NCBI GenBank assembly: GCA_024663395.1
Contig: JANFAH010000013.1
Span: 1,054,001 to 1,118,000, forward strand
Length of the DNA stretch: 64,000 nt
Direction: 5' to 3'
DNA from: Pisolithus tinctorius
Lineage: Eukaryota; Basidiomycota; Agaricomycetes; Boletales; Pisolithaceae
The notes beneath the pieces are model-generated. The model did no database searches. It was not told the origin of the DNA and saw only the letters and a list, made by a program, of their open reading frames with translations. Within the stretch, counting starts at the first letter, position 1, and the number at the start of each line of letters is the position of its first letter. The position numbers and the translations under genes are program-made. Shown piece after piece: positions 28,540 through 41,188 of this stretch.

Positions 28540-28800
28540 TAAGGACGTCGCTGGGCTTGTCAAGTGTACCTCCGGAATCTGCCAAGTTGCCTGCAAAGGA
28601 CGGTCTTTTGCTTCTCAGCAACACCTCCGTATTGGATTGAAGGTATTTTTTCGTTTCATTTCGTTTCCTCACTTCCAGGTTGGAATATCTGGGTGTGAGA
28701 GAAACTTCGTACTGCTGATAATGCGAGTTGTTCGAGAATTTGTTCATACCCCACATCGTGCATTTTCGACAACAACTGGGAGTCGTGCCCTGGCCAGCCA
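28540..28800 (+). pseudogene. relic of the 3' end of the kinase-like gene
   Basis: The stretch from gccaagttgcctgcaaagga (about 28580) through attggattgaaggtattttt, gagaaacttcgtactgctga and tcgacaacaactgg matches the 3' end and downstream flank of the kinase-like gene at 37430-37620. It has the same order and similar spacing, with an insertion or expansion near 28660-28690. No kinase catalytic region is left. As at the intact locus, an FMO gene follows on the opposite strand. Confidence 0.7.
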
Positions 28801-29556
28801 TTCTTTACCATTTACCCCATTCATGCAAAGATATTCCTGCACATCCGTGGTAGATGGTGATGGTCAGAAACTCCTACCTTTACACCGTCGACAATTGGTT
28901 ATCCGACATCCGACTGACCTTGCGGCGGTGTAATACCATGTATGAATTTACCAAAGTTCAAAGCAGCGGAAGCACTGTGGAACAATGAGGTCTACCACTC
29001 CAGCATCTATCGCTCAAATCAAGACCGTGAGGCCTACCTCCAGACAAAGGCGCAGTTCGTAAACCCTCTCTCACGTGGTTTTCCGCCTAAATGAAGGGAG
29101 CTGTCGAACCGAGAGAGGCACTGCAGTCACAATGTCATGTTGGACTAGAGATTGCCATGAAGGGTCGAGGAAGCAGGTTTACGTTGGAAGGAGCGGACAT
29201 AGTTTCAGCCCGTAGAAGGCGTTGACCTGGAAGATGAGTAGGAATCAATATCCCCCGCGGACGTGGACCAGCACAGATCACATTTGGAGATCCGGGTTTT
29301 ATAAACACGAGCGTCGATGGCAATGCATGCTCCTTCCTAGCGGTTATTGCAAGGGTTGGATGCGGGTATTTTCTATGACGCTCTCGCAGGAGCAATGGCT
29401 GGGCGACAAGGCAGGACGATTTGATGACGGTTGGAAGTTTATGACTTGCTGGAAATAGCTGGACTGACTATCGAGTTTGCATAGCTACATACATACATTT
29501 GGCATACTTACACCGTATGCTTTGCCGTGGAACACAACAATTGTACAAATCTCCTA
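28801..29556. other. mostly non-coding; one short orphan coding fragment
   Basis: An open stretch at about 28950-29092 (plus) encodes EVYHSSIYRSNQDREAYLQT and ends GFPPK-stop. It looks like the C-terminal exon of some protein, but I cannot name the family and see no upstream exons. The rest holds only short ORFs. Confidence 0.3.
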
Positions 29557-31936
29557 CTAATACCGTTCACCGAAAATTCCCTCCTCGTAAGCCTTGATTT
29601 CTAAGCCCGCGCAATAAGCAATCTATCATGCACATTTACCGCAACGGAAATCAAAAGCAACTCACGAAGTGCGACATGCTTTGAAAAGAACCGACACATT
29701 GCAAGGTTACCCATCAGAGACCACAGACCAGCCACCTTGTTGGCATCTGGCCCCCGCCCACCGATCTCGCGTGACACGGAGTTGAGTTCACCTTCTTCGT
29801 CGATACCCCATATAGGCTGGACGGCGCTATGGAGATAGGTTGGTAGCAGCTGCAGGTAGGCTTCGCGTGCGTCCCGGTAACTGTGTGGTTGTTCACGTCG
29901 CAACGTTTCAAGAAATGGGGGTAAGACGTACCCTGTAGCGAAGATTACGACGTCTGCATTCAAGGTCGAACCGTCTTCGAAGAGGAGACCGGTCGGTGTG
30001 AACCGGGAAATGTGTCCGTCGGCCTTCAGCTTAATCTTTCCATCAATGATCTTCTGAGAAGCCCCAACATCTAATCACAGTCAAACACGCTCTGTAAAAG
30101 GCCACTATGTGATGCTTACCAAGGTAATAGCCTCCAATTTTCTTCCAAATGAGTTGAAGTACCCCAGATCCATCTTCACCCATATTGAGCTTGAACCCGA
30201 CCTTGCGGAGGCCATCCAGTATGTCCCTATTTTTCATACGTTAGTAGGAAACACCAGAGTGATTCTGGTGAATCATCAGCGCACCTGTCCGCTTCGGCGA
30301 TCATCGGGGTTACACGTTGATGCAAAAGCTTGACAATCGCATTTGGGAATGAAGAGTTCATGCGGTCGGCAAGGTCCGTGGGAGGTCCGTTCTCGCCGTA
30401 CAGTGCTTCACTGTTTTATGACTGACAGATGTTTGTATAGGATAGTGTACTTACCACCCAGAAGCATCGGTATGCCATACTTTGTGGACATGACGTAGGT
30501 CGAGCTTCTCTGAACCATCGTGACATCTGAAAAGCGCCGAGACGAAGATGAGAAAAAAGGAAGTACATGAATAGTGCTCACCAACACCATGGTCGACGAA
30601 GTCTGAACAAATATCATGGGCTATGCACGATCATGACATCAGTACATTGCGTTGGCAGGTGCACTGCCACAAGTACCTGATGTACATGCGCCAACCACCA
30701 CAACCTTTTTGCCAAGATGGTCTGTGGCTAGTTTATACTTGCTCGCGTGTAATACCTGGCCCTTGAACTCGTCCTGCGTTCGTGCGATAACCCAATGAGT
30801 TGAACAAATCTCGGCTGAGTATCACGTACTTGACCGGGAATATCTGGCACCCCGACAGTATCGCTACTAAACCCGAGAGCAAAGACGACATGGTTCACCT
30901 CGAAGACACGCTCTCTTTTGTCTCCGCGGACCAATTTGACTGACCACTTTTTTCCATTCGTACCCGGCTCGATGGACATAACCTTAGCAGATGTCCATAC
31001 GTTGAGTTCGAGAGCGTGAGCATAGGATTCTAGCCAATCTGCCAGTTTCAATGCTGGAGTGAAAACAGGCCAAGTAGGAGGGAACCTGAAGCGAAGATCA
31101 TCCGTTCATCCAGATATCTCCACCATACTCATGACGTACGGCAAATAGGGCATATGATCATACCCTGTGACCGAGTTTACTAAGGCATCGACAGAAGTGG
31201 TCACCGGTCACTCACACACTGGATCGTGCAGGCAAAGCGCTGCATATCGTTTCCTCCAGTTGTCACCGACGCGTTCGTTTCGTTCGATGACCAATGCCTT
31301 GACGCCCAACACCTTGAGACGCGCAGCGACCTCTAGTCCGCTTTGACCACCGCCTACGACGATCACACTAGGTTCCTCGTCGAGGCATTCCTGTTCTCTC
31401 TTCCTTGCTTCGGCCCACTTCCCGTGGTTCGCTTCCGAATTCCTAAGAGGACCGATCTTCTCTGGGAAGTCCTTTAGGTCCTCGAGATTAGTGTATACAG
31501 TGTGACCCTTCCACGACCCGTTCGCCAACGGAACGAGTCGGAAAATCCCTGACGCGTGTCCCACCGTGGTATCAAAAGTAAAATAACCCTGGATCCATGC
31601 CAGATCCTCGAAGGGGGTCTGAAGACCGACGAGATCTTCGTGCAATTTGAAAGCGGCAAGGTTGAACTTCGGCAACTGGTCGGCAAGGAACTTTTTCACT
31701 CTATCTCTTCCCTCGTAGGTGTGGTAGTCCCAGGTAAGGGCTAACGTATCGCGCCAGAAGGCGTCATCGACGAACAAGTCGACGACTGCGGTTGCATCCT
31801 TTGAGGAGATGGCAGCGACAAATGAAGCGAACCAGGCCTTAGCGATCGCTAGCGCGTCGATGTTAGGGTCGACGGTGCTTCCTAGTCTTTGGAGGGTCGG
31901 CAGGAGTGTGACACAGGCTTGAGCAGTTTCAACCAT
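29557..31936 (-). CDS. NTF2-FMO flavin-containing monooxygenase, copy 2 (complete)
   Basis: ATG 31936; stop 29557-29559 after GIFGERY. It has the same exon plan as FMO copy 1. The NTF2-like N terminus contains FWRDTLALTWDYHTYEG and TTVGHASGIFRLVP. The FAD motif SVIVVGGGQSGLEVAARL and ERNERVGDNWRKRY are followed by LKLADWLESYAHALELNV, VVVVGACTSG, VQRSSTYVMSTKYGIP, DILDGLRKVGFKLNMGEDGSG, LNADVVIFATGYVLPPF and GIDEEGELNS. All visible motifs are intact. A kinase-gene relic lies on its 3' side, and a segment similar to the flank of the next FMO lies on its 5' side. Substrate unknown. Confidence 0.88.
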
Positions 31937-33908
31937 GCCGGACGTCGCGGGGGGTCTGGATAGAATGGAACTTAACCTGGTTTATAATATAGCCACCGGA
32001 TAGCCTTCCCATGGCCAGCATGACAGTGATTCTACCGTTGTCAGCATCTGATAAGTACTCTCACCCCTGAGTGCTGAGTCACCGACCGGCTCCTTCTGAT
32101 TATCGTGTACATCACGGAGCCCCTTTCGTAGCTTAACGTTAACCGCCGTCTTGCTGGCCTCAGCGGTGTGGTCGTTCCCCATCGTTCGTCTCCCCGAAAT
32201 GGAAATGAGCAAGCGAAGTCGGACCGGGGAAAAAAACTCACAAAACAAAAGTACTTTCCAGATCTGGACTAAAGTCGCCTGCGCTACTTCCCGTGGCCGG
32301 CGGGGCGGTGGTTATACCATTGCTAGCAATCAAACTCAGCATCAGCATGATCAAGTACTCTCATCCCTGAGTACGGAGTTCCAACTGACTTCTCACATCC
32401 GCAGATTGTCGTGTACATTACGGAGCCCTTTTCGTACCTGAAGCTTGACCATCGCTTTCCTACGACGTCCTTGTTTGAGTTTTCTCACACAATTAATGGC
32501 AAATCCATGGCGGGTCCGCGACACCGCAAGCAATAGTAGCACGCGATAGGCCTCGCCACCGCGGGTGCATTCTGGCACAAGGGCAGAATTACATAAAGCA
32601 GAGAGCCTCTAAACCGCATGCGAATGGTTGAAACTCCAATGTATCCATTTTTTGGGACGTTGCGTCACTTGCGTGGATCACGGTAGAGAACACATGGTAG
32701 AAGCCATCAGTAGAAACACAACCATCCCCACATCGGTAGTAATCACAAGCCCTTTCAAAAAGGTGCTAACGTGGGACCAGAAGGTCCGATTCGCTTCTGT
32801 AAGGATGGTACACACCAGAAGGATGACATCGCCAATAAAGTTGCAACAACTCTGCACTTGTACGTAGCACTTATGATTATTGATAATAGAAATTAGCAGT
32901 GTCAGTAGAGGAGCAAAGGTAAACTTACCGTTAGGACAAGTCCCACCTGACCATGTAAGCTAGCATTTATAGGCCCACCCGCTTCATCTTTAGCCCAAAT
33001 CCAAGGAGCTGTGTCGTTCCACTCAGGATAGCCAGTCCGCAATCGAGCTATAACATCCCCCAGTGGCAATGCCTGATCAACAGGTCTGTTGAATGACGTA
33101 GTCTTTTGACACTATCAGATTGGGCACTCTGAAGCTCCACAACGAAAGTATCCTGATAACGGACTTGTTAAGGTCAGGAGATGCAACACGGCAGTGCAGC
33201 ACATGGTATCGTCAAATGATCGTAAGTTGCCAGCGGGGAGATACTATAAAACATGGATCACACTGCTTACCTGCCCAGTACCAACCTCTTTCTCGTAGGT
33301 TCTGCTTGGCCGGCACAGCTATCCATGATTTGAACGTGACGCAGACGCTTCATACGACTCTATCAATACGCCAAAGAGAGTTCGTCAGACAAACTTTGAT
33401 ATCCTGCAAGTGGCCTGGGTCATATGGGCATCTCGCCCCACCAGTATTGCAGCACCGAGGTTCATCGCTCAATTGAACATTGTTCCCGTGTGCAATTTCC
33501 GGCGATCAGAAAATTCAATGTCGTTGGCGAGGCTGACCACATCTGGAAACCTCTTCTGACCGACAGGCTGTGAAGTTGGGAGAAAGAAGTGTTTGGCAAG
33601 CCGTAAAACGCACCTTGAATGTAGATAGGTGATACACTAGTCGTAAGGCGTAAACGAGTTTTTACAAATACGTGGAGCTGGTGCTACATACCTTCGGCCA
33701 CCGGTTACGGCGTGCTGCTGGTAGCATAAAATGATCTGTGCGCGGTCGAACCACAACGGCTAGCGGCTTGTTGAATAGCAACTTCCGAGTGGAGGAGTAA
33801 CCCCAACAACCACCATATTAGGCTTCAAGTGTAGTTTGACGGGCCGTAAGTGCCGACGGGGTCGTTCGTCACACGTGATATTACAACGCTTGTTTCCCCC
33901 CTGCAATC
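31937..33908. other. intergenic with duplicated segments, no gene
   Basis: Nearly 2 kb before the dehydrogenase gene. It contains a direct repeat (32041-32165 and 32342-32470) and, at about 33120-33760, a segment related to 40310-40880. ORFs of 60-120 codons have no recognisable motifs. Confidence 0.45.
32041..32470. repeat. direct repeat, about 120 bp, period about 300 bp
   Basis: tcagcat...aagtactctcaycc, ctgagt, tcgtgtacat and acggagcccyttttcgta occur in order at 32041-32165 and again at 32342-32470, with moderate divergence. Confidence 0.65.
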
Positions 33909-35142
33909 ATGTCCATTGCTCATGGTGTCAAGCTACTTGGCGTCCTCGGTGCAGGACAAATGGGCACTGGGATTGCCTTTGTGTCAGCGCTGAGGGCAAA
34001 GGTTCCGGTGCTCCTTCACGACAAGTCTAAGGACCAGGTGGCCAGAGGTCTCGCTCTCATGGACAAGCTACTTTCAAAGGATGTTGCAAAGGGTAGAATC
34101 CAATCGAACGAGGCCCAGGAAGCGCGCGACCGCGTGCGCGTCGTCGACGCTCTTGACGACATGTATGACGTGGATATGGTCATCGAGGCTGTTTCCGAGA
34201 ATTTGGACCTCAAGAAGACTGTCTTCCGGAGCTTCTCCGAGAAGCTTAGACCGGACGCCATCCTGGCGACGAACACATCGTCTATAAGTGTAACTAAGAT
34301 CGCCGCCTCAGTCGTACCGGAGGGGGTAAGTGCTGCATCTGCAGAAGGCCAGGCTGCAACTGGACGCGTTGTCGGTAAGTCCACCCTAAGCATTAATCAA
34401 TGGCTGGAGCATGAGGCATATATCCCCAGGTTTGCATTTCTTCAACCCGGTACCGGTGATGGTAAGTGTTGCTAATTCAACCCGTCCTCTTGCTGGCTGA
34501 GCTTGGCACTCAGAAACTCGTCGAACTCATTTCCGCGGTGCAAACAACGCCTGAAACTCTTGCTCGTGCACGTGCGTTCGCAGAGGCGTGCGGAAAGGGT
34601 ATTCCTATTTCATAGGTATATTTGTAGAGGAATCTTATTGCTTTGGTCAGAGGTTACGACATCACAAGATGTCCCTGGCTTCGTCTCAAATGCACTTTTG
34701 ATGCCCTTCATAAACGAAGCCATTATGTGCTTAGAGAAGGTATCGTTGCCTCAAAAATCTGCTATCGTTTGATTCCAGTTTCCACTCTCCTGTACCAGGG
34801 TGTAGCAACCCGGGACGATATCGACAAAACGTTCAGGTTGGGCATGAACCATCCTATGGGTCCCCTGCAGCTTGGCAAGTAAATTGTGGTCTAAGTGTAT
34901 TGCTCGTCTCATCCTTTTCTGTCTTTCTAGCTGACTTGTGGGTGGTGCCTTCACACATCTGTCACCTTACTAACCCCTAAGTTAGCATTGGCCTCGACAC
35001 GTGCCTTGCCATACAGAAAACACTCTACACTGGCACTTCTGACTCCAAATACCGGCCTTCTGTGTTGCTCGAGCGGATGGTCGATGCGCAATGGCTGGGG
35101 AAGAAGAGTGGGAAAGGGTTTTACGAGTACACAGATGACTGA
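33909..35142 (+). CDS. 3-hydroxyacyl-CoA dehydrogenase (3-hydroxybutyryl-CoA dehydrogenase type)
   Basis: ATG 33909. Residues 11-19 form the NAD-binding motif GVLGAGQMG, followed by the Rossmann segment with [18 protein letters not shown] and [15 protein letters not shown]. The first intron within TGRVVG (gtaagtcc...ccccag) joins to [10 protein letters not shown], which carries the family's catalytic His-Asn-Pro block. Next come [70 protein letters not shown] and the C-terminal [13 protein letters not shown]. At least five introns. It oxidises 3-hydroxyacyl-CoA to 3-ketoacyl-CoA, or the reverse, with NAD(P), in fatty-acid or related CoA-thioester metabolism. No mitochondrial or peroxisomal signal is evident. 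It sits between FMO copies and faces the opposite way. Confidence 0.88.
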
Positions 35143-35547
35143 ATAACAGACGTTTAGCACTCACACCTACACTTGAATCATACATGGTATGCATAGAGAA
35201 TGGAGCCCAGATTGGTGCCCGTTGGTCTGCCATACAGTATGCATTTAGTGACGGGAAATACCGAGTGGCTATGCACGCCTTGAAACCACTTGAAACCAAT
35301 ATAGCTTTATTTTCCTCTCTCTCAGCAACAGATCTCATTCACTGATAATATGTAGCCTGGACGAAGCCTTAAAGGAACCTGCATTGGGGTACTTACACAG
35401 GAAAGGGGACGGTGTCAAATTGAATCATGCGAGAAAGAAAGGCAAGTATGAGGGGCGCTTCCCCCGACAATTTTGCTCCTATTAATATGCGAACATCCTC
35501 ATAGGAGCCACCACCACACTTGCACCAGAACTGCCACTCACAACGCC
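35143..35547. other. intergenic, no gene seen
   Basis: Between the dehydrogenase stop and the ATG chosen for the kinase-like gene. An upstream exon of the kinase-like gene could lie here; none is clear. Confidence 0.35.
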
Positions 35548-37490
35548 ATGCCCCAAATCCCATATCTTTTAGTTCTGCGAACATTGCCCGACGTGTACCA
35601 GATCGGTGAAATTGAACTTACGGATGACATCCCACACTGGGGGGAAGTCCACGCGTTGCTTGATCATGCTGTTGCCGCGGGCGATGTCGATGAACCAGTC
35701 ATAGCCGAGGCATATGAAGCAAGTCAGTTCACATTCCAGTTAGCTTCCACTACTCACATTTATTTAGCTTGCCAGTCCTATCACTAATTGGCGTCGCCGG
35801 ACACCTCGCAATTTCCGGAATGCACTTGGCCCTATAGACGACAAGTTTTTCGAAACGAAGACTTATATGTTACCTCCCTCTCTGGAAATATCGTCCATCA
35901 GGTTGTATGAGCACTTGCAAGTTATCGTCTTGCTCACAAAGCAACCCCAAGGTAAGTCAATCCCCACGTACCTCTGAACTGCATATTTCCCATGTGTCAT
36001 ATAGTTCGCCACGTCGATATTCTTGACGCATGGACGACGAATCGACGCAAGACGGATTTTCCACCAGTTGAGCAACTTCGTGAATTGGTTGAAATGCCCC
36101 TAGCGGAGTCCGAGAAAATTCCGGTCTCAGACCGCATGTATGCAGCTCTCACCTCTGAACGTGGCTCCGACTTTTGTAGTGAGGATCATGTCGGCGAATT
36201 ATTCAAAGTCGCGGAGTTCGACCCGCGGTTCTCTGCTCTCTATTTTGCGGTTGATCAATCTGCACCCAATTGTGGACCAGAGTTTTCCTTCATCCCATTC
36301 TGGGACAACAACATCTGTAACGTCATTGCACTTCTAGTGCCGGGAGGCCGAGCTATTCGTCACTCTCCGACGGATATCAGCAACTTCCCCAAGTTCGGTT
36401 TCCTTGTGAATCATGTATGTCTGTTTCGGGGCGAGGAACGGGCCCCACACGGCAAGGATGACCCTCGTGTGGAACTGATCAAGAAGTTCCAATGGACATA
36501 TGGTTCTGTCCCCTATATGTTTGGTAAGTGTTCCGCACGCATTTGGTTATGCACTTATCCCAACCGCCTGCGCAGGCTACTATTGTCGTGGAACTGAGAT
36601 GACCCTTACTGCCATTATTGCACCTCGAGCTCCCGAAAACAAGATACGACTCCATGATATAATCACCGTCGATTTGAAGTACACAAGGGATCGTATTGCC
36701 AACATACGACACCTCATCAACCTTTCATCGGTTCTCCTCCTCCTGGGAAACCTCGTGTCATCTCCTGTTGATGATTTTACAGTGCTGCCGGGGTAGGATT
36801 TTCATTTTAAATACAAGATTACTTGGAAGTGATGTGATCCACAGAACAGAATCCACCGTCATGTTCAATCCCACGGAGGTCGTGAAGATCTACCAGCGCA
36901 AAGACGCTGAAGAGAAGGTCAACCACCTCGAAAAAATTTACGGAATCCTCAAGGACAAGTCGATCCCTAATACTGATATGCTTGTCCGCGCGCAAACGGA
37001 CGCTGTAGTCTTAGTTCCACGTGGAACTCCCCAAGAGCCAGGCACCGAGAACGAATTACGAGAATGTCTGGTTTGCGTTCTGGATGCACTCGTCGTAAGG
37101 TATTTATGAACTCCTTACGCATAATCTCATCCCCTGCAGGCTTTGCATCACATTCCACTGTATCACCGCGACATTCGGTGGTCCAATGTCATTCGCACGA
37201 TCGATGATCGATCGAAATGGATACTGATTGGTTGGGACGATGCTGCCGTCCCACCGACACAGGCTCTGTCATTTGCGAGAGAACGGGAACACCACTCGCC
37301 AGCTATCTTTCGAGATGGCCACGGAGAAGAGGTCGATATTTGGGCCGTTGGGCGTTTGATTCGGACGTGTACAGCTGCGGATGTCTCAGTGCAGATGAGA
37401 AGGCTTGGAGCGCTTATTTGTGAGGAATCAGCCAAGTTGCATGCAAAGGACGTTATTGCGCTTCTCAACAACACTTCCAAATTAGATTGA
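35548..37490 (+). CDS. kinase-like protein with HRD and WDD motifs
   Basis: The C-terminal third is a protein-kinase-like fold: ECLVCVLDALV, intron, ALHHIPLYHRDIRWSNVI (HRD catalytic loop with the following Asn), then WILIGWDDAA in place of DFG, and EEVDIWAVGRLIRT. A glycine-rich ATP loop is not obvious. The middle contains FPKFGFLVNHVCLFRGEER, VELIKKFQWTYGSVPYMFG and LTAIIAPRAPENK. This resembles the N-terminal modules attached to such kinases in fungal CRN-type or FunK1-type proteins; the assignment is from pattern memory only. ATG 35548 is the best start seen, and several short introns follow (for example before ALHHIP). A relic of its 3' end lies at 28.6 kb, so the gene was part of the duplicated kinase-FMO module. 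Confidence 0.6.
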
Positions 37491-37759
37491 AGGTATTATC
37501 TCGTCGTTTCTTCACTTTTTTCTGCATGTGAGAGACTTCGTACTACTAGTAATGAGTTGTTCGAGATATAAACCTAAGTGGTTTCCTCCCTTGTATCGTG
37601 CATTCTCGACAACAACCGGTGGCCGCATGGCTGCGTCACGTCCCTTCGATCGCAGATCCCATGGTAGCTGGATAGTGATCGGTCGGTCACGGATTGCCTG
37701 ATCACAACCACCCGAGTCTTTCTACCGTGACCCGATCCAAGAAAAGGGCTAAAGGGCAA

Positions 37760-40132
37760 CTAGTATCTTCCGCCAAAAACCCCTTCTTCGTGCGCCTTGA
37801 TTTCTAAACCAGCCGAATCAGTCGCTCCAATCCATGTTCCACATGCCCCGAACTTATGAAGCACTCACGCAAGGCAATAAACTTGGAGTAGATGCGACTT
37901 AGCGATACGTTACCCATTAACGCCCACAGTCCAGCTAACTTTTCACCGCCTGGACCCCGTCCGCCAAGCTCGCGCCCCGCCGAATTTAGTTCGCCCTCTT
38001 CATCAAGACCCCAGACCGGCTGCACAGAATCGTGCAAGTGGGTCGGCAGTAGTTCGAGAATGGAATCTCTGGCATCTGCATACCTAAGTGGACAAATTTG
38101 TAGATCAAACGACCAATGGGAACAGGTACATGCCTACCCGGTGGCAAAAATAACCACATCGGCACCAAGGGTCGAACCATCCTCAAAGAGTAGCCCTGTC
38201 GACGTGAATCTAACAATATTGCCGTCGCTTTTCAACTTGATTTTCCCATCAACAATCTTCTGTGAGGCCCCAAAGTCTACCAAACCCAGTAAGCAGTCCT
38301 ATCTGACTGGGTCCGTCCATCACGCTCACCGATGCAAAATCCTCCTGCCCTAGACCATACAAGGCCGAGCGCCCCCGCGTCGTCTTCTCCGGAATTGAGC
38401 TTAAATCCAACTTTGCGGAGCCCTTCAAGGAGATCCCTGGGAGTTTTTAGCCGACACAGACGGTAATGGGTGAGGATAGCTGTACTTGTCGAGTTCTGCA
38501 ATCTCCCCTGTCATCCGTTGATGTAATAGCTTTCCAAACTTATTTGGGTATGACAGAGTGATACGATCGGCGACGTCGACGGGAAGGCCATCTTTGACAT
38601 AAAGTCCTTCACGGGGTTGCTTTCATCAGATATACTGCACGGCCAGGGTAACTACTTCCTACCGAAATATCTGGGAATTCCATTCTTTGCTGACATAACG
38701 TAGATCGAACCCCTCTGTACCATTGTGACATCTGGAGTAAAAATGTTGGAAAACAGTTCGGGGACAAATTGTAATAGTCTGACCAATGTCGTGATCGACG
38801 AAGTCCAAACAGATCCCGTGGGCTATCCGCATCGCGTTAGCAGGTGCTGCATGGATGACAGTGCATGGTACCTGATGGACCCGAACCAACAACGGCAACT
38901 TTCTTTCCGATATAATCGGCCGCAGTTTTATACTGACTCGAGTGCAATACCACGCCATCGAACACGTCCTTCGCACCAATACCGGTTACCTCTTACTTTG
39001 CATTCAAGGGGGCGGAGAAAGCGCCACTTACTCGGTGAGGGACATCCGGAAGCTTGGGAGCACCACCAAATAGGCCGGTTGCGAATACAACATGATTCAT
39101 GTTGAACTGGCGTTCCGTTCCGTCCCCACGGACAATTTTGACCGTCCACCTCTTGCCCCTTGTACTAGGCTCGACAGCGCAAACCCTGGCAGATGTCCAT
39201 ACATTCAGATCCAGTGATCGAGCATAGCAGTCCAGCCAGTCGGCAAATTTCAATCCTGGCGTGAAAACCGGTGACGAAGGAGGGAACCTATCAGACAGAA
39301 ACATGAGCTACTACTTGTGAATACCGAAGTATATAGACACAACGTACGGAAAGTAGGGAAGGTGATCGCACCCTGTGGCCAAATTAAGTGGTTATCCCCG
39401 ACAACTCTTCACTCTCTACTCACAGAAAGGTTCATGCAAGAAAATAGATGTGTATCTCTTCCTCCAGTTATCCCCCACGCGTTCGTTCCGTTCGACCACA
39501 AGCGCGTCTATTTCGAGCATCTTGAGCCGTGCGGCAAGTATCAGACCAGAGTGACCACCGCCTATTATGATTACCCTGGGTTCCTTATCGAGGAACTCCT
39601 GCTCCCCGTTTCTCGTTTCAGCCCACCGTGCAGAGCTCATTTCATGATTTCTTAAGGGACCAATCTTCTCCGGGAACCCCGTGAGACCCTCTAGACCTGT
39701 ATATACCATATGTGCCTTCCAGGAGCCATCTGCCAAAGGTACAAGCCTAAAAATCCCGGATGCGTGTCCGATTGTAGTGTCGAAATGGAAGAATCCTTGG
39801 ATCCATATGAGGTCCTCATATGGCATATGAAACCCTGTTAGTTCATCGCGAAACCTAAACGCATACGGATTGAACTTCGGTAATTGGTCAGCGAGGAATT
39901 TTCTAATAGTATTTCTTCCTTCGTAGGTGTGGCAGTCCCAGGTGAAAGCCAACATGTCGCGCCACAAACCTTCGTCGACAAGTAGGTCGACGACAGCCGT
40001 GGCGTCGGCCATGGCTTCTACGAACTGGATAAACCATGCTTTTGCGATAGCCTTCGCGTCAATGTCAGGATCAAAGGCGTTGCCAAGCTTTTGGAGCGTT
40101 GGAAGAGACATTGTGGCTGTGAGCGGCACCAT
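37760..40132 (-). CDS. NTF2-FMO flavin-containing monooxygenase, copy 3 (divergent)
   Basis: Start ATG 40132, or ATG 40111 (MSLPTLQKLG), which aligns better with the paralogues. The NTF2-like region (LWRDMLAFTWDCHTYEG; HFDTTIGHASGIFRLVP) precedes the FAD motif RVIIIGGGHSGLILAARL, which has His where the other copies have Gln. The second dinucleotide motif reads VAVVGSGPSG rather than GACTSG. Later blocks are LKFADWLDCYARSLDLNV, DLLEGLRKVGFKLNSGEDDAG and VWGLDEEGELNS, ending EEGVFGGRY with stop 37760-37762. It appears intact but is the most diverged of the three, suggesting a changed substrate or loss of constraint. The kinase-like gene converges on its 3' end. Confidence 0.85.
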
Positions 40133-41188
40133 GTAAATCGAGTGACAAGAGCTAAGGCGAGGATAGGTTCTACCCGTTCATGGCAACTAATACTTATACG
40201 CGAGGGGGACAACAGTTCGCCGTTCGTCACCCCAAACCTTATCAGGGGTGCTATCGCCGATGACTTCCCCCCTGCGACGAAATACGGATCGTTTCCAGCC
40301 TAATCTAGACATTCCGAAGCTCCACAATCGAGATTTTGATATAACAGACCAAGATTCGGAGATACCGCGTGGCAGTGGGGCGTATGGTACCATCAAATCA
40401 TTCAGTAGAGATACGTACTATAGCATATCGATTATACTGCTTACCTTCCCCTTTTCAGCCGACGTATCTCATCTTTCTTGCTATAACACATTTTACTTGA
40501 TCAGCACAGCTGTGCGTGGTTCGCCGGCGAGGCGGACGCCTCATTATCGTGAACTCGAAGTCACTAGCGCCGTTGCGCCAAAGAAAATCAAAACAGGTCA
40601 TCAGAAGCCGTCAGATTAAACTTTGATATCTTGTCAACAGGTCCGTGCATGGGCGTCTCGCTCTACCAACATCAGTAAAGTGCAGAATGCCAATTGCAAG
40701 GCAGGCTAGGCAGTCTGCTAAGTCAACAGGGTGTGAAATCAGGAAAAGTTGTTTGGAAGGATTAGGGAAAAATACCGCAGTGATTCTGGTATCCGGAGAG
40801 TGCGTTTCTTGCAAGTTACCGTGTATTGCAAGATGATCCGAGGCATGTGACAAGCTCCCGCGGGTGGTCGAACCACAAAAACCCCTCAAAGAGTCCGGGA
40901 TAGCTCCAGTTAGTCGAGTCACCCACAGTACACCTACGCATACCCAGGAGAGGCTCGATGGTCATAGCCAAAAAAAGAAAATAGCAACCGTCCAATGCAC
41001 CGCTATAGGCATCACCATCTGCGCCAACCTATGTATTCTTGGACACTCCCTAATTGTTGACAATATTACTAGTTTTTTTTCTGTGGGAGTTGTGTAGTGT
41101 AGGTCGATTTGAGGTCGATCACTGGTTCCGGCTGCTCACGGCCTGTAACATCCAGATAAACCAGCCAGCCAACGCAGAGTCTCCAAGC
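40133..41188. other. intergenic with a segment shared with 33.1-33.8 kb
   Basis: About 40310-40880 shows the same ordered landmarks as 33120-33760: gaagctccacaa, atggtaycrtcaaat, caaactttgatatc and ggtcgaaccacaa. This is the upstream flank of FMO copy 3, as 33.1-33.8 kb is for FMO copy 2. No gene is supported. Confidence 0.55.
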
